From NCBI GenBank assembly GCA_947624005.1, contig CANQHV010000002.1:124001-188000 (forward strand): a DNA stretch of 64,000 nt. The letters are read 5' to 3'. A program made the translations under genes and the position numbers. The notes under the pieces are model-generated. The model was not told where the DNA came from, did no database searches, and saw only the letters and a list, made by a program, of their open reading frames with translations. Origin of the DNA: an uncultured Clostridia bacterium. GTDB lineage: Bacteria > Bacillota > Clostridia > Christensenellales > Borkfalkiaceae. Shown piece by piece: positions 42,278 to 51,173 of the stretch (within the stretch, counting starts at the first letter, position 1; each line of letters starts with the position of its first letter).

Positions 42278-43019
42278 ATACGTTGCCGACAAATTCCGCT
42301 CGCGCACGCAAGCCGCCGAAGCGGTGGAAAAGGGGCTTGTTACCGTAAACGGTAAGCCCGTTGCGCCTTCGTATGAAGTTAAAGACGGCGATAAAATCGA
42401 AATCTCCCGTCCCGAAGTTTCGTTTGTGTCGGCGGGAGGCTATAAGCTCGACAAAGCTTTACGCGAATTCGGCTTTTCGGTAAAAGACAAAGTTTTTGCG
42501 GATATCGGAGCGAGTACGGGCGGCTTTACCGATTGCCTTTTTCAGCACGGCGCGAAAAAAGTGTACTGCATAGACGTAGGGGAAAGCCAGCTTGACGAAA
42601 GCCTTAAAGATAAAAATATCGTAGTTATAGATAAATTTAATGCGCGCAATATTGAAAAATCGTTGTTTTGCGAAGTACTATGCGGCGTAGTAATCGACGT
42701 TAGTTTTATTTCATTGACTTACATTCTGGGCGGCGTTTCTTATGTTTTGGAAGCGGGTGCAAGCGTGCTTGCGTTGATTAAGCCGCAGTTTGAATGCGAT
42801 TGCAAAAACGTAGGGAAAAACGGCGTTGTACGCGATAAAAATATTAGGTTGCGGGCTATAAATAAGATTTATGATTTCGCCGCAGGTTGCGACCTTGCTC
42901 CCGTACAGCTTTGTAACGCGCCGATTGTGGCGGGAAAGAATCTCGAATATGTAATCCGCCTTGAAAAGGGCGGCAAAGCCGTTGACAGACGGGAACTGTT
43001 AAAGTCCGTAAAATTATAA
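42264..43019 (+). CDS. tlyA: TlyA-family RNA 2'-O-methyltransferase
   Basis: 251 residues. An N-terminal S4 RNA-binding domain (MRIDKYVADKF, about 1-60) is joined to an FtsJ-type methyltransferase with ADIGASTGGFTDCLFQHGA as the SAM site and VIDVSFISLTYIL. TlyA methylates 16S and 23S rRNA cytidines in mycobacteria; Firmicutes homologues (YqxC) are less studied. The gene is in the conserved dxs-tlyA-nadK-argR-recN order. Confidence 0.92.
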   Translation: MRIDKYVADKFRSRTQAAEAVEKGLVTVNGKPVAPSYEVKDGDKIEISRPEVSFVSAGGYKLDKALREFGFSVKDKVFADIGASTGGFTDCLFQHGAKKVYCIDVGESQLDESLKDKNIVVIDKFNARNIEKSLFCEVLCGVVIDVSFISLTYILGGVSYVLEAGASVLALIKPQFECDCKNVGKNGVVRDKNIRLRAINKIYDFAAGCDLAPVQLCNAPIVAGKNLEYVIRLEKGGKAVDRRELLKSVKL

Positions 43020-43036
43020 AATTTACGGACTTTTTA
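43001..43036 (+). terminator. Terminator after tlyA
   Basis: AAAGTCCGTAAA pairs with TTTACGGACTTT, followed by TTATTG. The stem overlaps the last codons of tlyA. Confidence 0.8.
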
Positions 43037-43065
43037 TTGCATAATTATAGATTTAGCTGTATAAT
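43037..43065 (+). promoter_or_regulatory. Promoter of the NAD kinase operon
   Basis: TTGCAT (43037-43042), a 17-nt spacer and TATAAT (43060-43065), followed by GAGAGGGA before the ATG at 43087. Confidence 0.75.
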
Positions 43066-43086
43066 ATTTGTGTTTGAGAGGGAAAA

Positions 43087-43896
43087 ATGCAGTTCGGCGT
43101 ATATTACAACAAAAATTACATAAACGATAACCGCTTGTATCTCGAAAAAATCAGGTCGTTTATCGAACAGCGCGGATTTGCTTTCCGTGAAGTGAATAAC
43201 GCTTCGGATTTAGACGGGCTTGACGTTCTGTTTGTGCTCGGCGGCGACGGCACCATTTTAAATGTCGCCGCGGAGTGTGCGAAGCGTTCGGTTAAAATTA
43301 TGGGAATAAATTACGGACACGTCGGTTTTTTGGCCGAATTCGAACAATCCCGACTTGACGACGCGCTGAAACTTGTTTGCGACGGTAATTTCAAAACTCA
43401 GAAGAGAAGTATGCTTAATATCAGTTACGGCGGGAAAGAGTTTCTCGCGTTAAACGATTTGGTCGTTCAACGCGGAACTTGCGGAACGGATTTTTCGAAT
43501 ACCGTTGAAATCCGCGCCGAAATAGACGGTTCGCTTGTGGATAATTTTACCGCCGACGGAATAATCGTAAGTACGCCCACGGGTTCGACGGCGTATTCGC
43601 TTTCCGCGGGCGGTTCGGTGCTTACTCCCGACATATCCGCATTTATTATGACCCCGATTTGCGCCCATTCGTTACATTCGCGCCCCGTCGTGTACAGCGA
43701 CAATTCGGTTTTGGATATTTATGCCGTTTCCGCAAAAAAGCAGTTGAATATCGTCGTGGACGGCGTTGTTTCGGGCAGTCTGAACGCGGGGGAGCGCGTA
43801 AGGGTGCAAAAGTCGCGGTATTTCGTCGAATTTATAAGCTCGGACAAAAATTTTTTCGGCGAGTTGCTGTTAAAGCTGAATAAATGGAGCAGATGA
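43087..43896 (+). CDS. nadK: NAD kinase
   Basis: 269 residues. The catalytic GGDGTIL is near residue 56, then YGHVGFLAEFE, NDLVVQRG, TPTGSTAYSLSAGG (the NAD-binding motif) and PICAHSLHSRPVV. It phosphorylates NAD to NADP. Its 3' end overlaps argR. Confidence 0.96.
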   Translation: MQFGVYYNKNYINDNRLYLEKIRSFIEQRGFAFREVNNASDLDGLDVLFVLGGDGTILNVAAECAKRSVKIMGINYGHVGFLAEFEQSRLDDALKLVCDGNFKTQKRSMLNISYGGKEFLALNDLVVQRGTCGTDFSNTVEIRAEIDGSLVDNFTADGIIVSTPTGSTAYSLSAGGSVLTPDISAFIMTPICAHSLHSRPVVYSDNSVLDIYAVSAKKQLNIVVDGVVSGSLNAGERVRVQKSRYFVEFISSDKNFFGELLLKLNKWSR

Positions 43897-44342
43897 TGCA
43901 AAGAAATAAACGACAACAGGCAATTCTCGAAATAATAGCACGCAAAGAGATAGATACGCAGGAAGAACTGTGCGCTGAACTCAACCGACTTAATTTCAAT
44001 GTCACGCAAGCTACGATTTCGCGCGACGTAAACGATTTGCGGCTTTGTAAGGTTGCGGGTTCTGTAAAAAAGTACAGGTACGCCTGCCTTGACGTTGACG
44101 GCGAGGCGGGAAAAATGAAAAATCTGTTCCGCGAATGCGTTACGGGAATAGATTTTGCAAATAACCTTATTGTGATAAAGACTATGCGCGGAAACGCAAA
44201 TACGGCGGGCGCGTTTGTCGATTCGCTTGGTATAAGCGAAATAATAGGTAGCGTTGCGGGCGACGACACGCTTTTGATTGTGGTTGATAGCAACGAGCAT
44301 ACGCCGCCGATAGCCGACAGCCTGCGCGAGTATATTAAATAG
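43896..44342 (+). CDS. argR: Arginine repressor ArgR
   Basis: 148 residues from the ATG at 43896, chosen because GGAG ends 6 nt before it; two other in-frame ATGs (43884, 43893) are possible. The N-terminal winged helix has FNVTQATISRDVNDLRL. The C-terminal oligomerisation and arginine-binding domain has NTAGAFVDSLG and GSVAGDDTLLIVV, including the Asp pair. It controls arginine synthesis and breakdown genes. It sits between nadK and recN, its usual place. Confidence 0.93.
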   Translation: MQRNKRQQAILEIIARKEIDTQEELCAELNRLNFNVTQATISRDVNDLRLCKVAGSVKKYRYACLDVDGEAGKMKNLFRECVTGIDFANNLIVIKTMRGNANTAGAFVDSLGISEIIGSVAGDDTLLIVVDSNEHTPPIADSLREYIK

Positions 44343-44356
44343 TTTAAGGCGATTAA

Positions 44357-46036
44357 ATGTTATCGAGATTATACATAAAAAATATTGCGCTTATAAGCGA
44401 AGCGGACATAGAATTCTGCGACAGACTTAACGTTTTGTCGGGCGAAACGGGTTCGGGCAAATCGGTCATTCTCGACTCGATTAATTTCGTACTTGGCTCG
44501 AAAGCGGACAAAACTATGATACGCCACGGCGAAACCGAGGCGCAGGTGCGTGCGGAATTTACCGTTTCGGCAGATTCTCCCGCCGCAAAAGCTCTCGAAG
44601 AATACGATATCGAGTGCGACGGCGATATTATAATAACCCGCAAATTCAATGCGGACGGCAAGGGCGCGATAAAAGTAAACGGCAATGCCGTGACCGCGGC
44701 GATGCTTAAAAATCTTACGCAAAAACTTGTTGACGTCCACGGGCAGAGCGAGCACTTTTTTTTACTGAACGAAGATAACCAACTTAACGTAATCGACGGG
44801 CTTCTTGACGGTGGCGCGGCGGGAATTAAGGGCGATATCGCAAAAATTTTAGCCGAAAAGCGCGAAATCAAATCGAAAATCGCCGAACTCGGCGGGAACG
44901 AAAGCGAGCGCGAGCGCACCCTCGATTTGCTTAAATACCAGATTAACGAAATCGAATCCGCAGGCGTGAAAGAGGGCGAGTTCGAAGCTTTGAAAGCAAG
45001 GCAGAACGTATTGAATAACGTCGAACGCATTATGACGGCGTTGAACGCCGCAAAAAATCTGCTTGATGCGGACGGTGGCTGTTGCGACGGGCTTGCTTCG
45101 GCCGCAAGGTGCATTGACGGCGTGTCGGACGTGGGCGACGAATATGCGCAGATTTTAACGCGACTTGAAAGTTTAAGCACCGAAGCTTCGGATATTTCCG
45201 AAACCATAACGGATTTGGCGGAAAATTTATCGTACGACGAGGGTGAAGCACAGACCATAGACGAAAGATTGTCGCTTTTAAAGGGTCTGATGAAGAAATA
45301 CGGCGCCGACGAAGCCGGGATTATCGCGTTTGCCGATAATGCGAAAGCGAAGTACGAAACGCTTTCGGACGCCGCCGCCGCGATTGAAAAATACGCCAAA
45401 GACCTTGAAAAGTGCAACGAAAATATTTTTGCGCTTTGCAAAAAACTTACAAAAGCGAGAAAAGACGCGGCGCGCGCGTTCTGTTCGGGGGTAGAAAGCG
45501 AACTTAAATCTTTGAATATCCCGAACGCGAAGTTCGAAGTAAAATTTGCAGATTACGACGAAAATACGGCAAACCTCAATTCGCCGAACGGCGCTGATAA
45601 GGTTAGTTTCGAATTTTCCGCAAACAAAGGCGAGCCGCTGAAACCGCTGAATAAAGTTATTAGCGGCGGCGAAATGAGCAGGTTTATGCTTGCGATAAAG
45701 ACGAGGCTTAAAGGTCTGAACGGCATATCGACTTATATTTTCGACGAAATAGACGCGGGGATAAGCGGTTTTACCGCAAAAACCGTCGCCGATAAGTTCG
45801 TAAAAATTTCCGACTCGACGCAGATAATCGCCGTGTCGCACCTGCCGCAGGTCTGCGCGGCAAGCGACAGCCAATACCTTATATATAAATGTGAAGAGGG
45901 CGGCAAAACGCTTACGAAAGTAAAGCGGCTGACCGCCGAGGAGAAAATAGACGAAATCGTGCGGCTTACGGGTAACGTAAAATCTGCGGCGGCGCGCGAA
46001 AACGCCATAGAACTTATTAAACAATTCGAAAAATAA
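44357..46036 (+). CDS. recN: DNA repair protein RecN
   Basis: 559 residues. Walker A GETGSGKSVILDSI is near residue 32 and the C-terminal signature SGGEMSRFMLAIK with IFDEIDAGISG (Walker B) near 430-460; two long coiled-coil arms lie between, as in SMC-like proteins. HGQSEHFFLLNEDNQL is typical of RecN. It acts early in double-strand break repair. It is followed by a strong terminator. Confidence 0.95.
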   Translation: MLSRLYIKNIALISEADIEFCDRLNVLSGETGSGKSVILDSINFVLGSKADKTMIRHGETEAQVRAEFTVSADSPAAKALEEYDIECDGDIIITRKFNADGKGAIKVNGNAVTAAMLKNLTQKLVDVHGQSEHFFLLNEDNQLNVIDGLLDGGAAGIKGDIAKILAEKREIKSKIAELGGNESERERTLDLLKYQINEIESAGVKEGEFEALKARQNVLNNVERIMTALNAAKNLLDADGGCCDGLASAARCIDGVSDVGDEYAQILTRLESLSTEASDISETITDLAENLSYDEGEAQTIDERLSLLKGLMKKYGADEAGIIAFADNAKAKYETLSDAAAAIEKYAKDLEKCNENIFALCKKLTKARKDAARAFCSGVESELKSLNIPNAKFEVKFADYDENTANLNSPNGADKVSFEFSANKGEPLKPLNKVISGGEMSRFMLAIKTRLKGLNGISTYIFDEIDAGISGFTAKTVADKFVKISDSTQIIAVSHLPQVCAASDSQYLIYKCEEGGKTLTKVKRLTAEEKIDEIVRLTGNVKSAAARENAIELIKQFEK

Positions 46037-46062
46037 ACGGAGGTAAAACGCCTCCGTTTTTT
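46035..46062 (+). terminator. Terminator after recN
   Basis: AAACGGAGG pairs with CCTCCGTTT around TAAAACG, followed by TTTG. Confidence 0.88.
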
Positions 46063-46099
46063 GTATAATTCAACTTTCGTTGCACACAATACTTTTGTT

Positions 46100-47116
46100 A
46101 TGTTTAAGACAAAAAAAGTATTAAAAGCTTTGCTTTTATTTGCGCTTGTTGTATTGTGCGTAATGTCTGCTACGCCGTTTACGGTATCGGCGGACGAAAA
46201 TTCGCTGTATTTGGGCGGTTTTCCCGCGGGTTTTATACTTAACACTACGACGGTTGAAGTTATAGGGATTTGCGACGTAATGACGGAGGACGGAATGGTT
46301 TCGCCCGCCCGCGAAAGCGGAATCAGAACGGGCGACGTCATAGATAAAATCAACGGCGAAGAGGTCAATAAAACTTCTGATATCAATTCCATTCTGGCAA
46401 AAGATTACAAGGATTTCGTTTTAAGCGTAATCCGCGGCGACGAACAGCTGTCAATCGAGGTGAATCCTGTTAAGGAACTGACCTCGGGCGGCAAAAGAAT
46501 AGGCGTTTTGGTAAAAGACAGCATTAACGGCGTGGGTACGGTAACTTATATCGACCGCGCGGCAGGCAAATTTGCCTCGCTCGGACATCCCGTAACCGAC
46601 GGCAACAATAAAATTGTCGAAATTAACGGCGGCAGTATATACGGTTGTATGATTTACGACGTTAAAAAGGGAGTAAGAGGTACGCCCGGCGAACTGAAAG
46701 GGGCGTTCGAAAACGGTAATATGATAGGCAAAGCGGCGATTAACTGCGAATGCGGCGTTTTCGGCGACATATCGAGCGAAACCGATTACTCGAAACTTAT
46801 AAAGGTGCGTAAAGGCAGTATCGACGACGTAAAAATAGGTACGGCGTATATATACACGACATTGAACGGAAACACGCCGAAGCAATATAAAATTTCTATA
46901 GCAAAGGTTGACAAAGGCAATAAGGACAACAGAAATTTCGTAATCAAAATCGACGACGACGAAATTATCGAAAAGGCGGGAGGCATAGTTCAGGGAATGA
47001 GCGGCAGCCCGATAGTGCAGGACGGCAAGCTTATAGGTGCGGTTACTCACGTATTTATAAACGACCCTACCCGCGGGTTCGGTATTTCCGTAGATAAAAT
47101 GCTCGGTTCATATTAA
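46100..47116 (+). CDS. spoIVB: SpoIVB serine peptidase
   Basis: 338 residues from the ATG at 46100; an earlier in-frame TTG lies in the recN terminator. A signal/anchor helix (about 5-25) is followed by a PDZ domain (about 80-140, RESGIRTGDVIDKINGEEV) and the S55 peptidase domain with FASLGHPVTD and GMSGSPIVQDGKLIGAVTHV, in which Ser is the nucleophile. Made in the forespore, SpoIVB cleaves SpoIVFA so that pro-sigma-K is processed. In Bacillus spo0A follows it; here it does not. Confidence 0.94.
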   Translation: MFKTKKVLKALLLFALVVLCVMSATPFTVSADENSLYLGGFPAGFILNTTTVEVIGICDVMTEDGMVSPARESGIRTGDVIDKINGEEVNKTSDINSILAKDYKDFVLSVIRGDEQLSIEVNPVKELTSGGKRIGVLVKDSINGVGTVTYIDRAAGKFASLGHPVTDGNNKIVEINGGSIYGCMIYDVKKGVRGTPGELKGAFENGNMIGKAAINCECGVFGDISSETDYSKLIKVRKGSIDDVKIGTAYIYTTLNGNTPKQYKISIAKVDKGNKDNRNFVIKIDDDEIIEKAGGIVQGMSGSPIVQDGKLIGAVTHVFINDPTRGFGISVDKMLGSY

Positions 47117-47141
47117 TTTGAAATTCCTCATATAATTGTAT

Positions 47142-47681
47142 ATGAGGAATTTGTCGTTTAACGGATTTAAATACGATAAGAAGTACCTTTATGCGTTTAT
47201 TTTGACGGTTATTGCCGCATTTATATGTGGCATAGTACTATGTATAATAGTCGATAGTAGTATTTACTTTAACAAATTTGCCCAAAATTACGTTTATTTT
47301 GTATATAACTTTAAAAACGGCAAGCTTATTTTTTCTCACGTTTTAAGCGAAGTTTTATACCTTTACGCCGTTTTTCTGATTGCTTATTTTTGTAAAATCA
47401 GATATTTTACTTTAATTATAGTTTTTTTAAAAAGCGTTTTTTTCGGACTTTACACCTGTATTCTTTTTACCGTCAGCTCGTTCGGCGGAGCTATGGTTGC
47501 AATTTTCGTATTTATTCCCACGTCGCTTGTTTCTCTTGCGCTGTGTTATTGCGCGGCGCAGTTCTGCAAATGTTTTAAGAACATTTCGTTTATTATTCCT
47601 ATCATTTTTGCCGTTGCGGATACGGTTGTTCTGCTTATTTTGGTCAATCTTATATTCAGACTTGTCATTATAATAGTATAG
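47142..47681 (+). CDS. Small multi-pass membrane protein, possibly SpoIIM-related
   Basis: 179 residues from the ATG at 47142. Hydrophobic helices are at about 16-37, 62-80, 86-105, 110-130 and 150-178. The size, helix spacing and sporulation neighbours recall the SpoIIM group, but no diagnostic motif is clear. A TATAAT at 47131-47136 ends 5 nt before the ATG and no Shine-Dalgarno sequence exists, so the message may be leaderless; the -35 region is poor. Confidence 0.6.
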   Translation: MRNLSFNGFKYDKKYLYAFILTVIAAFICGIVLCIIVDSSIYFNKFAQNYVYFVYNFKNGKLIFSHVLSEVLYLYAVFLIAYFCKIRYFTLIIVFLKSVFFGLYTCILFTVSSFGGAMVAIFVFIPTSLVSLALCYCAAQFCKCFKNISFIIPIIFAVADTVVLLILVNLIFRLVIIIV

Positions 47682-47704
47682 TTTTACTTAGTCGTGGCAT
47701 ACTA
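47676..47704 (+). promoter_or_regulatory. Forespore-type (sigma-F/sigma-G) promoter of dacF
   Basis: GTATA (47676-47680), exactly 15 nt, then GGCATACTA (47696-47704), matching the known sigma-F layout GYATA-N15-GGNNANNNTR and the sigma-G -10 CATACTA. It ends 5 nt before the ATG at 47710. In B. subtilis dacF is a forespore gene read by sigma-F and sigma-G. Confidence 0.6.
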
Positions 47705-47709
47705 ACGGT

Positions 47710-48870
47710 ATGAAAAAAGCTTTAATGATTATGGCTTGCGGTTTTGCGCTTGCCTCGGGCGCGGCGTTTGCGGGGCGCGAGTCCGTAAAAGCCGATACCG
47801 ACGGTTTGGTTACAGGCTGTAAATCCGCATACCTTATGGATTACGATTCGGGCGAGTGCGTTTACTCACTGAACGAAAACGAGCGTATGCCGATTGCAAG
47901 CGTTTGCAAGGTTATGACGCTTTCGCTTTGTTTGGAGGCTGTTCACGGCGGTAAACTGAATTTCGACGACATAATTACGGTAAGCGAAAACGCGTCTTCG
48001 ATGGGTGGTTCGCAGGTGTTTTTGGCAAGCGGGAGCGAGTATAAGCTTTCGGAACTTGTCAAAAGCATTATTGTATGTTCGGCAAACGACAGTTGCGTGG
48101 CGGTTGCGGAAGCCGTCGGCGGAAGCGAAAGTACGTTTGTTGCCGCTATGAATAAAAAAGCGGCGGAATTGGGCTGTAACGACACGTTATTTGCAAATTG
48201 CACGGGTTTGCCCAAAGAAACGCAGTATTCCTGCGCACACGACGTGGCTTTAATGTTCGGAAATCTTCTGCAATACGAAGAATACTTCGATTTCAGTAAA
48301 ATATGGCTTGAAGATTTCGAGCATCCCGACTCGCGGACCACGCGCATAACAAATACAAATAAACTTATAAGACGTTATCCTGCGTGCGACGGCGGTAAAA
48401 CGGGTTTCACCAACGAAGCGGGTTTCTGCCTTGCGGCGACGGCAAAAAAGGATAATCTCAGGTTTATTTCCGTTGTGCTTGGCGGCGATACAAGCGCAAA
48501 CCGATTCGATTCGGCGGCGCGGCTGTTCGATTACGGGTTCGCAAATTACAGAAATAAGGTCGTTTTGGACCAAAACGTTACCTTAAACGACGATTTTGCC
48601 GTTCGCGGCGGTAAAAGCAAGTTTGTCGCCGTAAGACCCGCAAGAAACGTTTATATTTTCTCGAAAGCAGACGAGGCTCCCAATGTGACGTACAACGTCA
48701 AAGCTTACGATATAAAGGCGCCGATTGCGGAAAATCAGACTGTCGGAAAAATTGAAGTATACAAAGACGGCGTACTTTGCGACGAGGTTGACGTAGTTGC
48801 GGCGGAAGCCGTGGAAAAAGCGGGTTTCAATGATTATCTTAAATACAATGCGGAAAATTGGGCGATTTAA
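47710..48870 (+). CDS. dacF: D-alanyl-D-alanine carboxypeptidase, DacF-type
   Basis: 386 residues with a signal peptide (about 4-24). It is a penicillin-binding protein of the S11 family: nucleophile in ASVCKVMT (Ser64, Lys67), the SxN motif CSANDSC and the KTG box GGKTGFTNEAG, plus a beta-rich C-terminal domain and an amphipathic tail. It removes the last D-Ala from peptide stems. The predicted forespore promoter points to a role in spore cortex or germ-cell-wall cross-linking. A terminator follows. Confidence 0.9.
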   Translation: MKKALMIMACGFALASGAAFAGRESVKADTDGLVTGCKSAYLMDYDSGECVYSLNENERMPIASVCKVMTLSLCLEAVHGGKLNFDDIITVSENASSMGGSQVFLASGSEYKLSELVKSIIVCSANDSCVAVAEAVGGSESTFVAAMNKKAAELGCNDTLFANCTGLPKETQYSCAHDVALMFGNLLQYEEYFDFSKIWLEDFEHPDSRTTRITNTNKLIRRYPACDGGKTGFTNEAGFCLAATAKKDNLRFISVVLGGDTSANRFDSAARLFDYGFANYRNKVVLDQNVTLNDDFAVRGGKSKFVAVRPARNVYIFSKADEAPNVTYNVKAYDIKAPIAENQTVGKIEVYKDGVLCDEVDVVAAEAVEKAGFNDYLKYNAENWAI

Positions 48871-48899
48871 GGTCCGATAAGTACAATTTCAATATTTTG

Positions 48900-48930
48900 C
48901 GGCGCACGCGGTTGGCGTGCGCCGTATTTT
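48900..48930 (+). terminator. Terminator after dacF
   Basis: A perfect 10-bp stem CGGCGCACGC/GCGTGCGCCG with a 5-nt loop, followed by TATTTT. Confidence 0.88.
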
Positions 48931-48962
48931 GTGTGTTTTATCGGTAAAATTTAACAATTTAC

Positions 48963-48991
48963 TTGACTATTTTCCCATACTTTGTTAAAAT
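48963..48991 (+). promoter_or_regulatory. Promoter of lysA
   Basis: TTGACT (48963-48968), a 17-nt spacer and TAAAAT (48986-48991), with AGAGGT before the ATG at 49019. The leader is too short for a lysine riboswitch. Confidence 0.75.
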
Positions 48992-49018
48992 ATCAGTATA
49001 AATATTCAGAGGTATACA

Positions 49019-50344
49019 ATGAACGAAAGAGCTACGCTGAAAATCAACGGCAAAGGACATCTGGAAATAGGCGGCATGGACGCAGTGGATATTGCTGAAA
49101 AGTACGGCACGCCGCTTTATGTTTTCGACGAAGAACACATAAGAAATATGATGCGCGTTTATCGCGACACGATTGAAAAGGAGTACGGCGGCAACGGGCT
49201 TGTGCTTTTTGCCTCGAAAGCTTTTTCGTGTATGGCGATATATAAAATCGCCGCGGAAGAAAAGATAGGCGTAGACGTGGTTTCGGGCGGCGAACTGTAT
49301 ACGGCGGTAAAAGCGGGTTTCCCCGTAGAAAAAGCCGTTATGCACGGCAACAATAAACTTCTTCCCGAGCTTGAACTTGCGCTTGATAATAAAATAGGCG
49401 TGGTTGTAATCGATTCGTATAAAGAGGCGGACGTTCTGGACAAGCTTGCGTCGGAAAGAAAAATTGTTCAGAAAGTTATGCTGCGAATCAATCCCGGCGT
49501 AGAGGCGCATACGCACGCGTTTGTTCAGACGGCGAGAACGGACAGTAAATTCGGATTTTCTATTTCGGACGGCGCGGCGAAGAGTATCACCGAGCATGTT
49601 TTAGGCAAGAAAAACTTAAAACTTTTGGGCTATCAATGCCATATCGGCTCGCAGATTTTCGAAAAGCAGTCGTTTGTGCTTGCAGTCGGAAAAGTTATGG
49701 ATTTTATGTCGGAAATCAAGTCTGAACTCGGTTTCGAAGCCGAAGCGTTGAACGTTGGCGGCGGTTTCGGTATATGGTACAACGACGAAGACCCCAAGCT
49801 TAAACTTTCCGATTACGCCGATTTCGTTAAAACAATGATTGACGCGATAAAGGAAAAAGCGGCGCGCAATTCGCTGAAATTGCCGTTTTTATATATGGAA
49901 CCCGGTCGGTCGATTGTCGGCGAGGCGGGCGTAACGCTTTATACCGTCGGCGCGATAAAAGATATCCCCGGCATTAAAAAGTACGTCGCAATCGACGGTG
50001 GTATGTTCGATAATCCAAGGTATGCGTTGTATCAGTCGAAATATTCCGTCATTCTTGCAAACCGCGCGACGGAAGAATGTACCGAAGTCGTAACGGTTGC
50101 GGGCAAGTGTTGCGAAAGCGGCGACCTTATAGCCGTCGACGTGCCTTTGCCCGAAGCGAAAAGCGGCGACATTATGGCGGTATTTTCCACGGGCGCATAC
50201 AATTATTCGATGGCAAGCAATTACAACCGCAACTTTATTCCCGCGGCAATACTCGTAAAAAACGGTAAGGCGGACTATATAATCAAGCCGCAGACCTACG
50301 ACGACCTTATAAGAAACGACGTTTTACCCGACAGACTTAAATAA
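49019..50344 (+). CDS. lysA: Diaminopimelate decarboxylase
   Basis: 441 residues, a fold III PLP enzyme. The PLP lysine is in LFASKAFSC near residue 65; VSGGELYTA, HGNNK, GYQCHIGSQI, NVGGGFGI and EPGRSIVGEAG are all family motifs, and the substrate-binding Cys is in KCCESGD near the end. It makes lysine from meso-diaminopimelate, the last step of the pathway, and so also drains a cell-wall precursor. It lies just before scpAB. Confidence 0.95.
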   Translation: MNERATLKINGKGHLEIGGMDAVDIAEKYGTPLYVFDEEHIRNMMRVYRDTIEKEYGGNGLVLFASKAFSCMAIYKIAAEEKIGVDVVSGGELYTAVKAGFPVEKAVMHGNNKLLPELELALDNKIGVVVIDSYKEADVLDKLASERKIVQKVMLRINPGVEAHTHAFVQTARTDSKFGFSISDGAAKSITEHVLGKKNLKLLGYQCHIGSQIFEKQSFVLAVGKVMDFMSEIKSELGFEAEALNVGGGFGIWYNDEDPKLKLSDYADFVKTMIDAIKEKAARNSLKLPFLYMEPGRSIVGEAGVTLYTVGAIKDIPGIKKYVAIDGGMFDNPRYALYQSKYSVILANRATEECTEVVTVAGKCCESGDLIAVDVPLPEAKSGDIMAVFSTGAYNYSMASNYNRNFIPAAILVKNGKADYIIKPQTYDDLIRNDVLPDRLK

Positions 50345-50357
50345 CTCCGGTAATTTT

Positions 50358-51173
50358 ATGGACTTAAAGAAATACGAAAATTTCGAATCTGTAGTTGATT
50401 ACAATACGGTTCTTGACGACTTCGAAGGACCGCTCGATTTATTGTTGCATCTTATAAATATAGCGCAGATAAAAATCGAGGATATTTTCGTTTCGCAGGT
50501 AACCCAGCAGTTTTTGGATTATATCGAGTATATGAAAACCCAACCTCGCCGCGATATCGACAAGGAAAGCGAATATCTTGCAATGGCGGCGCAGATTATC
50601 TATATTAAGTCTAAAAGCCTTGTGCCGCCGATAGAAGTTGCGGGTGAGGAAATGGGCGGCGCGGAAGAGGAAAAGCGCGAGCTTATCGAACAGCTGAAAC
50701 AGCGCGAGTACGAACTTATAAAGGGCGAAACTCCGAAGCTAAAAGACCTCGAAACGCTCGGATATTATTTCAAACAGCCCGATAAAGAGCTTGACAGCGT
50801 TCGCATAGTCTACCGTGATTTCGACGTAAGCGCGATGCTTGAAGCGTTTGTCAAACTTATGCTGAAAAACGAAAGTTTACAGCGCGAAAAAGAAAATATA
50901 AAAGAAATTCCCAAAGACGTTTATACGGTCGAAGAAAAAGTCGGCTATATACGCGACCGACTTGTAAAAGACAAAGAAGTTGTTTTCGATAGCCTGTTTA
51001 CGACCTTTTCGAGAAGTGAAGTTATAACGACGTTTCAGGCGCTTTTGGAAATGCTTAAACACCAATACATAATGGTCGAACAGGTTGATTCTTTCGGCGC
51101 GATAAATATAAAACTTAATCCCGAGTGGGATTTGAAGGACATTGCAAGTGAACAATTTGACGAATATAATTGA
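50358..51173 (+). CDS. scpA: Segregation and condensation protein A
   Basis: 271 residues, the kleisin subunit of bacterial condensin. The start VLDDFEGPLDLLLHLINIAQIKIEDI is split over the SMC-neck binding helix; the end IEFAMLKHQ-like winged helix reads FQALLEMLKHQYIMVEQVDSFGAI. It bridges the heads of the SMC dimer and binds ScpB. It overlaps scpB by 26 nt. Confidence 0.95.
   Translation: MDLKKYENFESVVDYNTVLDDFEGPLDLLLHLINIAQIKIEDIFVSQVTQQFLDYIEYMKTQPRRDIDKESEYLAMAAQIIYIKSKSLVPPIEVAGEEMGGAEEEKRELIEQLKQREYELIKGETPKLKDLETLGYYFKQPDKELDSVRIVYRDFDVSAMLEAFVKLMLKNESLQREKENIKEIPKDVYTVEEKVGYIRDRLVKDKEVVFDSLFTTFSRSEVITTFQALLEMLKHQYIMVEQVDSFGAINIKLNPEWDLKDIASEQFDEYN

Noticed and set aside
48930..49019. 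Lysine riboswitch before lysA
   Set aside because: The interval between promoter and start codon is under 40 nt, far too short for the ~170-nt L box.
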